Assembly (NCBI GenBank): GCA_902764825.1
Contig: CACWXL010000003.1
Location: 62,001-126,000, forward strand
DNA: 64,000 nt
From: Oscillospiraceae bacterium
GTDB taxonomy: Bacteria; Bacillota; Clostridia; Saccharofermentanales; Saccharofermentanaceae
Direction of reading: 5' to 3'
The notes beneath the pieces are model-generated. The model saw only the letters and a program-made list of their open reading frames with translations. It did not search any database and was not told the DNA's origin. A program made the position numbers and the translations under genes. Within the stretch, counting starts at the first letter, position 1; each line of letters opens with the position of its first letter. Shown piece by piece: positions 63,149 through 64,000 of this stretch.

Positions 63149-63844
63149 ATGGCAGTCAAGACAGCATCGAAAAGAAAAATTAAAAGCTTCGATGTAGGCA
63201 CACAGGATAAGGTGCTTGACGAAGTGCTGTCTGCCGGAAAGTCGAACTTCAAGTATACCGAAGGACAGATTCTTCCTTATGATCCGGCCATTATCGAAGA
63301 CGAACCTCTTATCATCGAAGAACCATACAGGGAACAGAATTCTTTGGGCGTAGCTTCTTATGAAGACGTTCAGGAGAGGTCTGTCCAGTATGCGAAAGAA
63401 CACGAAGATCCGCAGACGAGATTAGAGAATAAGAAGAAGAGCAGAAGACTTACCAGGAGAAAGCTTTTCGAGACCATCATATCGATAATCCTTGTAATAG
63501 CTATCGGTGTTTTTGTCATGCTGCTCCTCTATCCGCAGACGGAGATATCCGAACTTGCAAGAGACAATTCAAATCTTAAAGACCAGATAAATACCGCAAA
63601 AAGAGAGATAGTAAACGCAGAAGAGAACGCGAACGGTGTAGCCGACATGGATGTCATCCGTGCACGTGCCATAGCACTCGGAATGCAGGATCCTAACATG
63701 AATCAGGTCATCAGCCTCCCGATCCCTAATACGGATTCATTGAAGACAAGGATCAACTATAACTCTGATGGAATAAATGAGGAAGCGTTCAAGGATTCCA
63801 AGGACGCATTGGCTGATTACTATGCCGCGCATCCGGATAAGTAA
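63149..63844 (+). CDS. FtsL-like cell division membrane protein
   Basis: 231 residues. About 105 cytoplasmic, charged residues precede one membrane helix (TIISIILVIAIGVFVMLLLY), then a coiled-coil-like segment (ISELARDNSNLKDQINTAKR) and a short end. Size, topology and position between rsmH and the penicillin-binding protein gene fit FtsL; the sequence itself is poorly conserved in this family. The long cytoplasmic part is larger than in B. subtilis FtsL. Confidence 0.72.
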   Translation: MAVKTASKRKIKSFDVGTQDKVLDEVLSAGKSNFKYTEGQILPYDPAIIEDEPLIIEEPYREQNSLGVASYEDVQERSVQYAKEHEDPQTRLENKKKSRRLTRRKLFETIISIILVIAIGVFVMLLLYPQTEISELARDNSNLKDQINTAKREIVNAEENANGVADMDVIRARAIALGMQDPNMNQVISLPIPNTDSLKTRINYNSDGINEEAFKDSKDALADYYAAHPDK

Positions 63845-64000
63845 TGGCAGCAATCCCGTCGGAAGTGTTTCCGGGATAAAGAGGGAGCAGATAAAAGAGC
63901 CTGCAGAAGGCTCTCCGGAAAACGGACAGGAGAATCAGGCAAAATCCAAACCGGTCAACCGCAGCATTTATGCCAAGGCGTGGATAGGCGTTGTGGCCGT
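63822..64000 (+). CDS. Start of septal penicillin-binding protein gene (3' partial)
   Basis: An open frame runs from ATG 63822 to the window end: MPRIRISNGSNPVGSVSG then a charged stretch and RSIYAKAWIGVVA, which looks like the start of a signal-anchor helix. The place after rsmH-ftsL is that of ftsI/pbpB/spoVD. The ATG is within the ftsL-like gene (23-base overlap) with no strong Shine-Dalgarno. It is the only standard in-frame start I find; GAGGGAG at 63881 lies too close to an in-frame ATA at 63891. Confidence 0.55.
   Translation, partial: MPRIRISNGSNPVGSVSGIKREQIKEPAEGSPENGQENQAKSKPVNRSIYAKAWIGVVA

Overview
The window looks like chromosomal DNA of a Gram-positive, Clostridia-type bacterium. 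The housekeeping blocks have Bacillota-style order (rpsF-ssb-rpsR then rplI-dnaB; tilS-hpt-ftsH; rimP-nusA-ylxR-ylxQ-infB-rbfA-nrnA-truB-ribF; mraZ-rsmH-ftsL-ftsI). Shine-Dalgarno sites are strong and purine-rich, most readable promoters are sigma-A-like with a 17-bp spacer, and there are long-type HPF, YlxR/YlxQ, YhbD, clostripain and FprA proteins. The species cannot be fixed from the sequence; an anaerobic, gut- or rumen-type Clostridia member fits best. Almost all genes lie on the plus strand. I see no rRNA, tRNA, insertion sequence, prophage or CRISPR array.

Layout. 1-6.9 kb: a 5'-truncated membrane protein, a PrsW-type protease, an HD-GYP phosphodiesterase with a large extra C-terminal region, then a queuosine salvage unit (preQ1-I-like riboswitch, terminator, YhhQ-type transporter, QueF) and a zinc-ribbon protein with a Pro/Ala linker. 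7-17.8 kb: prfA, a Sua5 fusion to a degenerate phosphatase domain, the rpsF-ssb-rpsR cluster, rplI-dnaB, tilS-hpt-ftsH. 17.9-26.2 kb: an adenosine-deaminase-like hydrolase, prfC (minus strand), malQ-glpK, an AEC transporter, an SseB-like protein and a membrane-anchored unknown. 26.2-38.1 kb: a purine salvage run (xpt, nucleoside-type BMP ABC transporter) followed closely by a flavodiiron protein, a membrane-anchored clostripain-like protease and ilvBN. 38.1-46 kb: hpf, a YunG-like protein, a cell-wall-type polysaccharide deacetylase, a DUF2974 hydrolase, a coiled-coil membrane protein, yhbD plus an ArsR regulator, a lipoprotein, and mscL and a small P-loop protein on the minus strand. 46-57 kb: the rimP-to-ribF translation operon, then lgt and a rodA/ftsW-type gene. 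57-61.4 kb: a single-chain GH32-fructokinase fusion and an ECF sigma factor/membrane regulator/lipoprotein set. 61.4-64 kb: a possible folded RNA, the mraZ promoter with MraZ-type boxes, mraZ, rsmH, an FtsL-like protein and the start of the septal penicillin-binding protein gene.

The observations most worth following are: (1) the Sua5 fusion whose low-molecular-weight phosphatase domain has lost the catalytic Cys and Arg; (2) the intracellular GH32-PfkB fusion joined without a linker; (3) xpt, whose promoter leaves no normal start codon and whose Shine-Dalgarno points to an AUC codon; (4) a 22-codon leader frame that overlaps the Shine-Dalgarno-less mraZ start as ATGA; (5) the preQ1-like leader on the queuosine salvage operon; and (6) a possible multi-branched RNA fold upstream of mraZ. 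No previously undescribed multi-gene defence or mobile system is evident.
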